A stretch of DNA of 53,354 bases from an uncultured Erysipelotrichaceae bacterium (GTDB lineage Bacteria; Bacillota_I; Bacilli_A; RF39; UBA660): NCBI GenBank assembly GCA_902793375.1, contig CADBDE010000002.1:79810-133163 (forward strand), written 5' to 3'. Of the stretch, positions 24,988-33,322 are shown piece after piece. Below the pieces are notes generated by a model. It did no database searches. It worked only from the letters and a program-made list of their open reading frames with translations, and was not told where the DNA came from. Numbering within the stretch: position 1 is the stretch's first letter; each line of letters begins with the position of its first letter. Position numbers and translations under genes: made by a program.

Positions 24988-25957
24988 TATACAAATTCTC
25001 CTCTACATTTTTAGTTCTCCTTAAAAATTCATCTTCCAAACTAATATGCTTATTTTTAATTTCTTCTATCCCAAAATTGCTTAATAACTTTCCTTCTTTT
25101 ATTATAATTATTCTATCGCAAATATTTTCTACTTCTGCAAGTATATGACTACTTATTAAAATACTCATGTTTTCTTTTTCACTTAAATATTTTAATATTT
25201 TTCTTAAATCTTTAATACCATATGGGTCTAATCCGTTTGTCGGCTCATCTAATATTAGTATTTTGGGTTTTCGTATTAATGCAGCAGCAAGACCTAGTCT
25301 TTGCTTCATACCAAGAGAATAACTCTTTACATTATCTTTTATTCTATCTTCTAGGCCAACAAGTTTAACTACGCTATTAATAATACTAGTATCTTTTATA
25401 TGATTTGTTAAACATACAATTTGTAAATTTTTCCATCCTGAAATGTTTTGATATAAATCAGGATTTTCTACTATTGAACCAACTTTTGATAAAGCATTTT
25501 CTAATTCATTGTCTATTAAATAATTACATATTTTTATTGTTCCTGTATCTGCTTTATATAAACTTAAAATTGTTTTTATTAAAGTTGTTTTCCCAGCACC
25601 ATTAGGACCAATTAACCCAACTATATCTCCTTCATATATCTTCAAATTAACATTACTTAGTATTTTTCTTTTTCCAAAAGACTTCGATAAATTATGAACA
25701 TCAAGAACAATAGAGTGATGATTAGGATCTGTTTCTTTTTTCTTAAAGTCTCTCTCTCCATTTAATAATTCTTTTTCTGTCACACAAAATTCTTTTCCAA
25801 GATCTTTTAAAGTTTGTATATCTGGAATACCTCTTCCTGTTTCCCACTTTGATACTGCTTTATCGGTTACATGAAGTTTATCTGCTAATTCTTGTTGTGT
25901 CATATTCTTTTCTTTTCTAAGATTTAAAATGAAAGTACCTATTTTTTCATAGTCCAT
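24974..25957 (-). CDS. XRE-HTH fused to ABC-transporter ATPase
   Basis: A 327-residue protein. HTH residues ~4-66 (FILNLRKEKNMTQQELADKL, VTDKAVSKWETGRGIPDI) are joined by an LLNGERDF linker to an ABC domain. This has Walker A GPNGAGKTTL at ~117, a signature SLGMKQRLGL at ~214, Walker B ILILDEPTNGLD and the switch SSHILAEV. The linker is the one seen in the membrane-tethered XRE paralogues. The protein could couple transporter activity to repression of its own operon. A start-proximal GAGGTGATTTA and a TATAAT box lie upstream. The fusion is continuous, with no sign of a frameshift. Confidence 0.9.
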   Translation of the reverse strand: MDYEKIGTFILNLRKEKNMTQQELADKLHVTDKAVSKWETGRGIPDIQTLKDLGKEFCVTEKELLNGERDFKKKETDPNHHSIVLDVHNLSKSFGKRKILSNVNLKIYEGDIVGLIGPNGAGKTTLIKTILSLYKADTGTIKICNYLIDNELENALSKVGSIVENPDLYQNISGWKNLQIVCLTNHIKDTSIINSVVKLVGLEDRIKDNVKSYSLGMKQRLGLAAALIRKPKILILDEPTNGLDPYGIKDLRKILKYLSEKENMSILISSHILAEVENICDRIIIIKEGKLLSNFGIEEIKNKHISLEDEFLRRTKNVEENLYNENN

Positions 25958-26002
25958 TTAAATCACCTCAAATTAATTATACAATAAGTCAATAATATTG
26001 CT

Positions 26003-26021
26003 TCTCTACTTTGAGTAGAGA
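26003..26021. promoter_or_regulatory. Operator candidate for the XRE-ABC operon
   Basis: TCTCTACT (26003-26010) and AGTAGAGA (26014-26021) form an 8-bp palindrome with a 3-nt centre, 46 bp upstream of the start and just upstream of a minus-strand TATAAT near 25979. Confidence 0.55.
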
Positions 26022-26027
26022 TTAGAA

Positions 26028-26062
26028 TAAAAAAAGAAAATTAAGTAATAAACTTAATTTTT
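26028..26062 (-). terminator. Hairpin with T-run on the minus strand
   Basis: AAAATTAAG (26037-26045) pairs with CTTAATTTT around TAATAAA. The minus strand continues TTTTCTTTTTTT. No intact minus-strand gene precedes it, so it may terminate transcription from a decayed unit at 26067-26198. Confidence 0.5.
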
Positions 26063-26066
26063 ATGC

Positions 26067-26198
26067 AAAGGGGATTGGGGAAAAACTCCCATTAGATATT
26101 TTGGTTTGTGGCACTTGGCCATAAATTCAGTACTTGCTAGTCAACATAGAAAGTACTGAAATGAGGTTGTATGACAAATTCAGTACTTGCTAGTAACA
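26067..26198. repeat. Intergenic repeat, copy 3, with duplicated 3' part
   Basis: AAAGGGGATTGGGGAAAAAC at the left and two copies of AAATTCAGTACTTGCTAGT (from 26123 and 26177). Minus-strand translation from the first copy gives LASTEFMAKCHKPKYLMGVF before PQSP. No gene is otherwise visible in 25958-26255 apart from the operator and the hairpin. Confidence 0.6.
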
Positions 26199-26255
26199 TG
26201 ATATTTTATTATAAATTATTTTTATGATATAATTTTTATGAAAGGATAAGTATAT

Positions 26256-26810
26256 ATGATATGTCCGAAATGTAATTCTAAATTTAAAGGACAATTAAAT
26301 TTTTGTCCTAGATGCGGTAACTTATTTAATTCTAAAATAGTAGATGAATTTTCAGAAAAATATGCATCCTATGATGTAGAACAATATATTCAATATAATT
26401 TTGAAAATAATGGAAATCCTAAAGATGAATATTTTTTATTTGGTTGGTTTTATGCAATATCTAAAAAAATGATTAGAACAACTATCTATTTATTATTATG
26501 GTTTCTTTTCATATTATACTGTATAAAAAAATGGGATGGAGTAATACTATTATTTATAAGAATGTTTCCTTTAAGCGGACCATTATTAGTATTTCTAGTA
26601 GTATTATTTGTTAAATATCATCCAGTATTATTAAGTAGCTTGCTCAACAAAGATATAATGTCTAAATATAGAAAATTATTAAGTAATTCTAAAAAATGTA
26701 GCAAAGAAGAACTTATTAAGAAAATTGTTGAACAAAATAAAATCGATTATAAATTATTATTTTTATCTATATTTGTTTCCGTAATATTAATATTATTTAT
26801 ATTTTTATAA
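26256..26810 (+). CDS. Zinc-ribbon membrane protein, paralogue
   Basis: A 184-residue protein from ATG 26256 with AAAGGAT upstream. The N-terminal ribbon MICPKCNSKFKGQLNFCPRC has four Cys. It is followed by a ~50-residue linker and three spans (~75-95, ~100-118, ~160-184). It is homologous to the minus-strand gene at 11330-11908. One of the few plus-strand genes here. The role is unknown. Confidence 0.75.
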   Translation: MICPKCNSKFKGQLNFCPRCGNLFNSKIVDEFSEKYASYDVEQYIQYNFENNGNPKDEYFLFGWFYAISKKMIRTTIYLLLWFLFILYCIKKWDGVILLFIRMFPLSGPLLVFLVVLFVKYHPVLLSSLLNKDIMSKYRKLLSNSKKCSKEELIKKIVEQNKIDYKLLFLSIFVSVILILFIFL

Positions 26811-26813
26811 AAC

Positions 26814-26840
26814 AAAAAACTATCATCAAGATAGTTTTTT
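26814..26840. terminator. Bidirectional terminator
   Basis: AAAAAACTATC (26814-26824) pairs with GATAGTTTTTT (26830-26840) between convergent genes; T-runs are present on both strands. Confidence 0.85.
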
Positions 26841-29397
26841 ACTTATTATTTATTGCATCTATTGGTTTCATTTTAGATATTTTAAGAGTTACACTTATTA
26901 CCGATAATAGTACAACTACTACAAAGAATACAAACATTATAATTAATGAATTAAATGTTATTCCAAATAAATTTACATCAAATACTTCTATTAAATTCTT
27001 GCCTAGTAATAGACTGTTTTCTCCTTTAGCATATAATATAACCAATAATATTGATATTAAATAAGAAACGAATCCTATTAATAATCCTTGTATTGAATAT
27101 ATTTTAGATACATCTTTTTTTGTTGTCCCAAGAGCTCTCAATATTCCAATTTCTTTTTTATTATCTGTAATAGATAATCCTATAAAGTTAAATAATACTA
27201 GGATTGCAAATAATGAGAATACAAGACCAATTATTAAAATGTATTTAGCAGCAACCTTCATAGTAAATTCATGTTGTGAAATATTACCAATGAAATCATT
27301 TGTAGCTATATATTGTGTTCCATCTATTGGATATTCCTTAAAGAAATCATTATAATCATTTATATCTTTAGTTAAAACATATAATTGAATTTTATATTTT
27401 TCATCACTATTTTTATTTAATATTTCAGGAGTTGAATAGTAAAATTCATCATCTAACACAACACCAATTATTCTAATACTCAAAAGTTCATCATTATTAT
27501 TAGTATTCCCATTTTCATCTTCTTCTTCATAAAATTTTATCAAAGATAGTGTCATTAATTTATTAGTAATTTCATTTTCTTTAATATAATTAGTGACAAA
27601 CTCCGTCTTATATTCTTCACTAGATTTAGTTGGATCCAAGTCTTTATTTTTTATAATGTAATCATTCATGTCTTTTGTGAATTCTCCATTAGATATTTTA
27701 TCTAAATAACTAGAATTAACAATTACACCATTTGTATCAAGTTTTCCAAGTTCTTCTAGACCATTTTCAGTATAAACTTTCATTGGTTCAAATACTTTTA
27801 TACTATGCATTTCTTCTTCTCTTTCAAAACGAAAATATCTGATATCATTTTGTTTTAATTCTATGTTATCTTTAAATCCTTCCAATGCATAAAAATGTAC
27901 TGGGTATTGATAGATATATTTATTTATTATTTTTTTCTTTTCTATTGATAAATTATCTCTTCTTATTTCTTCACGGCTTAGACTTTTTAATTCTTCAAAT
28001 TCACTTAAATCATCATCAATAATTCCTGAGATAATAACCTTACTATTTCCAAATTGTAATTCTTTTTTACTTGAAACTAATTCTTGATAATCCTTTGGTT
28101 TAAATAATTCTGTTTCTCCACTTTCACTATAAAGATTAACTCCATATTCTATTATAAAATCTGCAAGTGGTTTTATTATTACAATTTCACTATAATCTTT
28201 AGGAATACTTCCTATTAGTTTAAAATTAAATTCTTCTTTTTTTAATTCACCAAAAGCACTTCCAAATCTATAATTAGAATAGAAATATCCTAAGCTATTT
28301 ATTTCTTCATCATTCATATCTCTTTTTAAATGAGAATTGTTTATTGGAAAATAAAATCTTTTCTGTAATTTAGTTTCTTTTTCATTTGATAGTTTATTAT
28401 ACTCTTCTTCACTTATATAATTTGAAGTGTTATAACAATTTAACCAATATCCACTTAATGGACACATTCCATATTTAGTTGTTAATTTATTTATCTCAAT
28501 GAATTTCATATCAAATTCATTTGCTACTCTTTCTATCTCTTTACTACTTCTTAAATTGTTTTGCATTACTGCAAATCCAAAAAATGATAAAGCAAAAGAT
28601 ATTAATAATATTGAAAGTATTAATTTACCTTTTCTACCAAACATATTCTTTATTGCAAATCTAAATGCTTCACCAAATGGTAAATGATTTTTCTTTAATG
28701 TATAATTGTTTTCTTCTTGATTAATATTAGAATTAGTATCACTTATTACAACTCCATCTTGAAGGCTTATTATCCTATCTCCATAAGTATTAGCACTTTC
28801 TTCATCATGAGATACTACTATAACTAACCTTTCTTGTGATAGATTTTTAAGTATTTCAAAAATATTTTTTGAACTTTCACTATCTAAATTACCTGTAGGT
28901 TCGTCTGCAAGTATTATGCTGGGATTTTTAACTAATGCTCTTGCAATAGCAACTCTTTGCTTTTGTCCACCAGATAATTCATTTACTTTTCTTTTTGCAA
29001 GATCTTTTATTCCTACTTTATCTAAAACATCTAGTACTACATTATCATCAATTTTTTCACTTTGAAGTTTTAAAGCATATGATACATTATCAAATACATT
29101 ATATTTTTCTATTAAGTTATATTCTTGAAACACAAATCCAACACTTGTATTTCTATAAGAATCATAATCCTTACTTTTAAATGAGTCAAAACTTTTTCCT
29201 TTAAATATTATTTCTCCACTTGTTGGAACATCAAGTCCACCTAAAATATTTAAAAGTGTACTCTTGCCACATCCACTTTTTCCTAGGATAAAAGTCATAC
29301 CTATATTATTAAAAGATATGTTAATATTCTTTAAAGCTTCAGTATAATTAGTATTTTTAGATTTATATATTTTATTAACATTTTTTAACTCTATCAT
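26839..29397 (-). CDS. MacB/FtsX-type ABC transporter, ATPase-permease fusion
   Basis: An 852-residue protein. The ABC domain (1-225) has Walker A GKSGCGKSTL, signature LSGGQKQRVAIARAL and Walker B IILADEPTGNLD. A span at ~255-275 precedes a ~430-residue extracytoplasmic domain. Three C-terminal FtsX spans follow (LFAILVLFNFIGLSITDN, GLLIGFVSYLISILLVILYA and one near 815-835). The order matches mechanotransmission ABC proteins used for peptide efflux and resistance. The start ATG 29397 has AGGAGATTACT upstream. It is intact, unlike the paralogue at 37425-39835. Confidence 0.92.
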   Translation of the reverse strand: MIELKNVNKIYKSKNTNYTEALKNINISFNNIGMTFILGKSGCGKSTLLNILGGLDVPTSGEIIFKGKSFDSFKSKDYDSYRNTSVGFVFQEYNLIEKYNVFDNVSYALKLQSEKIDDNVVLDVLDKVGIKDLAKRKVNELSGGQKQRVAIARALVKNPSIILADEPTGNLDSESSKNIFEILKNLSQERLVIVVSHDEESANTYGDRIISLQDGVVISDTNSNINQEENNYTLKKNHLPFGEAFRFAIKNMFGRKGKLILSILLISFALSFFGFAVMQNNLRSSKEIERVANEFDMKFIEINKLTTKYGMCPLSGYWLNCYNTSNYISEEEYNKLSNEKETKLQKRFYFPINNSHLKRDMNDEEINSLGYFYSNYRFGSAFGELKKEEFNFKLIGSIPKDYSEIVIIKPLADFIIEYGVNLYSESGETELFKPKDYQELVSSKKELQFGNSKVIISGIIDDDLSEFEELKSLSREEIRRDNLSIEKKKIINKYIYQYPVHFYALEGFKDNIELKQNDIRYFRFEREEEMHSIKVFEPMKVYTENGLEELGKLDTNGVIVNSSYLDKISNGEFTKDMNDYIIKNKDLDPTKSSEEYKTEFVTNYIKENEITNKLMTLSLIKFYEEEDENGNTNNNDELLSIRIIGVVLDDEFYYSTPEILNKNSDEKYKIQLYVLTKDINDYNDFFKEYPIDGTQYIATNDFIGNISQHEFTMKVAAKYILIIGLVFSLFAILVLFNFIGLSITDNKKEIGILRALGTTKKDVSKIYSIQGLLIGFVSYLISILLVILYAKGENSLLLGKNLIEVFDVNLFGITFNSLIIMFVFFVVVVLLSVISVTLKISKMKPIDAINNK

Positions 29398-29432
29398 AGT
29401 AATCTCCTATTCTATTAAAATTATAACATAAC

Positions 29433-29474
29433 ATTGACTATAATATAATTATTTGTTATTATATTATAGTCAAT
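29433..29474. promoter_or_regulatory. 17-bp-arm palindrome with possible overlapping promoters
   Basis: ATTGACTATAATATAAT (29433-29449) is perfectly inverted at 29458-29474 around an 8-nt centre. It contains TTGACT and, 17 bp on, TATTAT on the plus strand, and by symmetry a similar pair on the minus strand. It lies between the MacB-like gene and a terminated non-coding stretch. Confidence 0.6.
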
Positions 29475-29533
29475 TTTGGTCTATCATCAGTTAGGATTGT
29501 TGGATCAAACCCGTGTTAGCGCAAAGTGCTGCT
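29475..29533 (+). other. Unassigned ~60-nt non-coding stretch
   Basis: A relatively GC-rich segment (TTGGATCAAACCCGTGTTAG then CGCAAAGTGCTGCT) lies between a promoter-like palindrome and a strong terminator. It could be a ~100-nt small RNA. I recognise no riboswitch or tRNA in it. It has faint similarity to the intergenic repeat (GGATTG, then AGTGCTGCT). Confidence 0.3.
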
Positions 29534-29570
29534 AAAAAAAGCAATCAATAATTAATTGGTTGCTTTTTTT
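29534..29570. terminator. Strong bidirectional terminator
   Basis: A 15-bp stem with one G-U pair (29534-29548 with 29556-29570) has T-runs on both strands. It ends the ATPase gene at 29582 on the minus strand and any plus-strand RNA from 29475. Confidence 0.85.
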
Positions 29571-29581
29571 ATACTATTTTA

Positions 29582-30811
29582 TTAAAGATTATTATTATGT
29601 ATCATAAAATCAACTATATTTACATTATTAATTCCATCAACATTTTTATTTATAACAAAATCCATTAAAAACATATATCTTGGATACATATCTCTAATTT
29701 CATAGAATGGTTTATATTCCCTTTCTTCCGTTTTCTCATCATCTATATTTTTTGAAACTTGTATATAATAATAATTTTCACTGTCTTTTCTAACTATAAA
29801 ATCACATTCTAATTTTCCAATTTTTCCTACACTTAAACTATAATCTTTACTAATTAAATAATTATGTAAAACATTCTCAAGTATTGGTCCATAATTTATT
29901 CTATTATCAGTATTTTGTGAAAAATATATACTTGTATCAGCTAAATAATACTTTCTCTCTCCATTTAATACTTCTTTTGATTTTATATCAAAAGTATCAC
30001 ATCTATATAATATTTTAGCATTTACTAAAATATCAATATATCTTTCAATTGTTCTATCATCTATTGATATTTTTTTACTATTATAATATTCCTTTATGCT
30101 ACTAACTGAAATCATTGATCCAAAATTATTAATTACGAATTTTTGTATTGAATCGAATAAATCTTTATTTTTTATTTTTTCATTTGGTCTAATATCTTTT
30201 TTAAAAATATCTGATATTAAATTTTGAACATATCTATGTTTATCATCTATATTATCATACTTTATTGCTCCAGGAAAACCACCATTTCTAATATAATCAA
30301 TAAATTCATTATATATGTTTTCATCAACTTTTTTTTCAAAATATTTCTTCATTTCAACATATTCATAGAAATTTAATGGCAACATTTCAATTTCTATTTT
30401 GCGACCAGTAAGTTTTGTAGCAAGCTCACCAGATAATAAATACGAATTAGAACCAGTGATAAATATTGAAATGTTCCCTTCATTTCTAAAGGATTCAATT
30501 ACCGATTCATAGTTTTTTACATTTTGAACTTCATCTATAAATAAGTATTTAAAATCATTATCAACTAATAAAGAAGTTATTACTTGTTCAAGTTGTTCTG
30601 GTGTTTTAATTCCTTTATATGGTCTTTTATCCAATTTTATATCTATTATATCTTTTTTATTAATTCCTCTATCTAGTAATTCTTCTTTAACCATATCCAG
30701 TAAAGATGATTTACCACATCTTCTTATACCAGTTATAACCTTAATCATTTCATAATCATCATAAAAGCCTCTTATTTGGTTTAAATAATCTTCTCTTTTA
30801 TATATCTTCAT
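29582..30811 (-). CDS. DUF4143-type AAA ATPase
   Basis: A 409-residue protein from ATG 30809-30811 (GGGTGATTTAT upstream); the longer frame from 30910 lacks a site. Walker A is GIRRCGKSSLL near residue 26, Walker B YLFIDEVQ near 88, and sensor ITGSNSYLLSGELATKLTGR near 120. A winged-helix middle section and a C-terminal DUF4143 nuclease-like domain follow (YYLADTSIYF, ECDFIVRKDSENYYYIQVS). The family is widespread in anaerobes, mostly as single genes, with proposed defence or DNA roles but none proven. Confidence 0.9.
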   Translation of the reverse strand: MKIYKREDYLNQIRGFYDDYEMIKVITGIRRCGKSSLLDMVKEELLDRGINKKDIIDIKLDKRPYKGIKTPEQLEQVITSLLVDNDFKYLFIDEVQNVKNYESVIESFRNEGNISIFITGSNSYLLSGELATKLTGRKIEIEMLPLNFYEYVEMKKYFEKKVDENIYNEFIDYIRNGGFPGAIKYDNIDDKHRYVQNLISDIFKKDIRPNEKIKNKDLFDSIQKFVINNFGSMISVSSIKEYYNSKKISIDDRTIERYIDILVNAKILYRCDTFDIKSKEVLNGERKYYLADTSIYFSQNTDNRINYGPILENVLHNYLISKDYSLSVGKIGKLECDFIVRKDSENYYYIQVSKNIDDEKTEEREYKPFYEIRDMYPRYMFLMDFVINKNVDGINNVNIVDFMIHNNNL

Positions 30812-30984
30812 ATAAATCACCCAATACAAATATATCAAAAAATTCACGAAAAAGCAAGTTATCAACATATTTTTACCACATAGTATTAATTTTATGTCAA
30901 TAACTCGCATTTTCGCAGCTTTCTTTTTACAATTGTTTAGTTTAAAATTTCACGATTAATTAGCCATTTATCATTTTGGGCTTT

Positions 30985-31041
30985 TCAGTGTCCTCCATGA
31001 CCTGCATCAACAACTACTCTTTTCTGAGTATTTCCATTCAT
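30985..31041 (-). pseudogene. Amidase gene remnant (first 18 codons)
   Basis: AGGTGATTAAA and ATG 31039-31041 lead into MNGNTQKRVVVDAGHGGH, then TGA. It matches the start of the truncated amidase at 10836-11150 almost exactly and then loses all similarity. The surrounding 325-bp gap otherwise holds only a terminator at 31095-31122 and the promoter region of the ATPase gene, with a TTGACA near 30900. Confidence 0.7.
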
Positions 31042-31094
31042 TTTAATCACCTACATTAATGTATGTAATTGATTAAAAGTTGCGAAAGTAATTA

Positions 31095-31122
31095 AAAGAG
31101 TCAAAACATTTTTTGACTCTTT
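31095..31122 (-). terminator. Terminator of the AsnRS-peptidase operon
   Basis: AAAGAGTCAAAA (31095-31106) pairs with TTTTGACTCTTT (31111-31122), 15 bp after the peptidase stop, with T-rich flanks on the minus strand. Confidence 0.85.
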
Positions 31123-31136
31123 ATTACTGAAAATTG

Positions 31137-31907
31137 TTATTTAATCAATAAATATTTAAATTTTTTAAATTGTTTTTCGTTTGTAAGCTTTTGATTAACA
31201 TATTTATTATTTTTCCAAAATGCCTTAATAACATACGGCTTTTTAACATTTTCCTTTTTATATTTACTATTTATTATTCTGTATTTGTCATCAATGATTT
31301 CTAATGCAGATCTATTTGAAAGCAATAGTCCAATCATATTATTATTTTTTAGTTGTTCTTTAGTAGATTCATATCTACCTTTTTCATTAACATGTGGTGT
31401 TACAAATAAATTATACCAGTCCAAGCATTTAACTATTTCAAATCCACTTTCATTATCAGAATTGCATGAATTAAACCAACAAACAGCACCTGCTGATATA
31501 CCACAAATTACTTTTCCTTCTTGCCAAGCATTATATAGTAATTTATCAAACTTTGTTTTTTTCCATAATTTTATCATTGAGTCAGTGTCACCACCGCCCT
31601 CGTAAATAATATCTGCCCATTCTAATTTTTCTTTTACAAGATTCAAATCATTTAATTCATCACTTCTTAGATGTTTACAATTACATCCAAACATATCACC
31701 ATATATTTTTTTCATTGTTTCAAAATAACTATCTTGGATTTCTAAAGAAAATGAAAATGAATGACATATAAATAAATAGTTTGGTTTTTCTTTATTTGCT
31801 AATTTTACTATTTCTTTATCTATTTCATAAGTTTCATAGTCTAACTTTTTTCCATTTTCATCAATCCTACCATTTTCTCCCCCACCAATAGCAACTATCT
31901 TTCTCAT
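31137..31907 (-). CDS. Peptidase S51 (dipeptidase E-like)
   Basis: A 256-residue protein from ATG 31907 with TAGGAGGAAAA upstream. The nucleophile elbow is GISAGA with Ser138, preceded by the EGGGDTDSMIKLW oxyanion region at ~103-115. VTPHVNEKGRYE at ~170-180 supplies a likely His. These are family S51 features; E. coli PepE cleaves dipeptides with N-terminal Asp. It is the last gene of the operon, 8 bp after AsnRS. A peptidase specific for Asp next to asparagine-activating enzymes may process or detoxify an Asp/Asn-containing product. Specificity is inferred. Confidence 0.85.
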   Translation of the reverse strand: MRKIVAIGGGENGRIDENGKKLDYETYEIDKEIVKLANKEKPNYLFICHSFSFSLEIQDSYFETMKKIYGDMFGCNCKHLRSDELNDLNLVKEKLEWADIIYEGGGDTDSMIKLWKKTKFDKLLYNAWQEGKVICGISAGAVCWFNSCNSDNESGFEIVKCLDWYNLFVTPHVNEKGRYESTKEQLKNNNMIGLLLSNRSALEIIDDKYRIINSKYKKENVKKPYVIKAFWKNNKYVNQKLTNEKQFKKFKYLLIK

Positions 31908-31915
31908 TTTTCCTC

Positions 31916-33310
31916 CTACATAATAAATCTCTTAACTTTTGTTCTTGGGAAAGGAATTGTATCCCTAATATTTTCCATTCCTGTTGCATACATTACTAAT
32001 CTCTCAAATCCAATTCCAAAACCACTATGAGGAACAGTACCATATTTTCTTAAATCTAAATACCATTTATAATCTTCCTCACTCATATTTAATTCTTTAA
32101 TTCTTTTCTCGAGCAATTCAAAATTATCCTCTCTTTGACTTGCTCCTATTAATTCTCCTATTCCAGGAACTAATAAATCAGTTGCTGCAACTGTTTTTCC
32201 ATCTGGATTTTGTTTCATATAAAATGATTTTATTTCCTTTGGATAATTAGTTATAAATACAGGCTTTTTATATATAACATCTGTTAAATATCTTTCATGT
32301 TCACTTTTTAAGTCACATCCCCAATATACAGGATATTCAAATTTTTCTCCACATTTTTCTAATATTTTTATAGCATCAGTATAATCAAGTCTTGCAAAGT
32401 CACTATTTACCACATTTTGCAATCTTTCAATTAAGCCATGATCATAAAACTTATTAAAAAATTTCATCTCTTCAGGGCATTCATCTAACACTCTTTTTAG
32501 AACATATTTTACAACATCTGTTTCTATTTCTATTAAGTCATCAAGATCAGCAAATGCGATTTCTGGTTCAACTTGCCAAAATTCTGCTGCATGTCTTTTT
32601 GTATTAGAATTGTCAGCTCTAAATGTTGGTCCAAATGTATATACCTTTCCTAGAGCACAAGCCATTGCTTCTGCTTCTAATTGTCCAGATACAGTAAGTC
32701 CAACTTTCTTTCCAAAGAAATCTTTATTATCAACATCTGGATCATATTGTTTTTTAGATATTTCATCAATATCTAATGTCGTTGCTCTAAACATTTCTCC
32801 AGCACCCTCACAATCACTAGGTGTAAAAATTGGAGTATTTACATATGTATAATTATTTTCTTGAAAATAATCGTGAATTGCCTTAGTCATAACACTTCTT
32901 ACCCTAAATACTGCATTAAATGTGTTTGTTCTAACTCTTAGATGAGGTATTTCTCTTAAAGTTTCTAAATTTTGTTTCTTCTTTTGAATTGGATAATCAA
33001 GTGGACAGTCACCTAGTAATTTTGCATTTTTAACAACCAATTCTACATTTTGTTTTTGATTCTGAGATAATACAACATTACCATTTACTTCAATTGATGA
33101 TCCTACTGTAAGACTATCAAAAAACTCTTTTACTTTATCATCACTTTTATCTATAACTAATTGTAAATTTTTTAGTGAGGTCCCATCATTAAGTTCAACA
33201 AAGCATACATTCTTTGAATTTCTTATAGACTTTACCCATCCACAAATAGTTAAATCTTCTCCTACATATTTTCCATCTTTTAAAACCAATTTAATATCTT
33301 CATGTTTCAT
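31916..33310 (-). CDS. asnS: Asparaginyl-tRNA synthetase, canonical copy
   Basis: A 464-residue protein of normal AsnRS length. The OB-fold anticodon-binding domain at 1-105 has CGWVKSIRNSKNVCFVELND. The class II core has motif 2 FRADNSNTKRHAAEFWQVEP near 230 and motif 3 GFGIGFERLVMYATGMENIR near 440. Asn-site residues agree with E. coli AsnRS: SDCEGAGEM (165-173), NYPKEIKSFYM, DGKTVAATD and GASQRE. It makes Asn-tRNA via Asn-AMP in the cytoplasm. It lies 12 bp after the divergent paralogue. It is presumably the housekeeping enzyme, but sits inside an operon of non-translation genes. Confidence 0.95.
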   Translation of the reverse strand: MKHEDIKLVLKDGKYVGEDLTICGWVKSIRNSKNVCFVELNDGTSLKNLQLVIDKSDDKVKEFFDSLTVGSSIEVNGNVVLSQNQKQNVELVVKNAKLLGDCPLDYPIQKKKQNLETLREIPHLRVRTNTFNAVFRVRSVMTKAIHDYFQENNYTYVNTPIFTPSDCEGAGEMFRATTLDIDEISKKQYDPDVDNKDFFGKKVGLTVSGQLEAEAMACALGKVYTFGPTFRADNSNTKRHAAEFWQVEPEIAFADLDDLIEIETDVVKYVLKRVLDECPEEMKFFNKFYDHGLIERLQNVVNSDFARLDYTDAIKILEKCGEKFEYPVYWGCDLKSEHERYLTDVIYKKPVFITNYPKEIKSFYMKQNPDGKTVAATDLLVPGIGELIGASQREDNFELLEKRIKELNMSEEDYKWYLDLRKYGTVPHSGFGIGFERLVMYATGMENIRDTIPFPRTKVKRFIM

Positions 33311-33322
33311 TTTTATTCCCCC

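Noticed and set aside
29475-29533. tRNA or known riboswitch
   Set aside because: No cloverleaf, no TTC-type T-loop and no CCA end; it does not match an aptamer I know.
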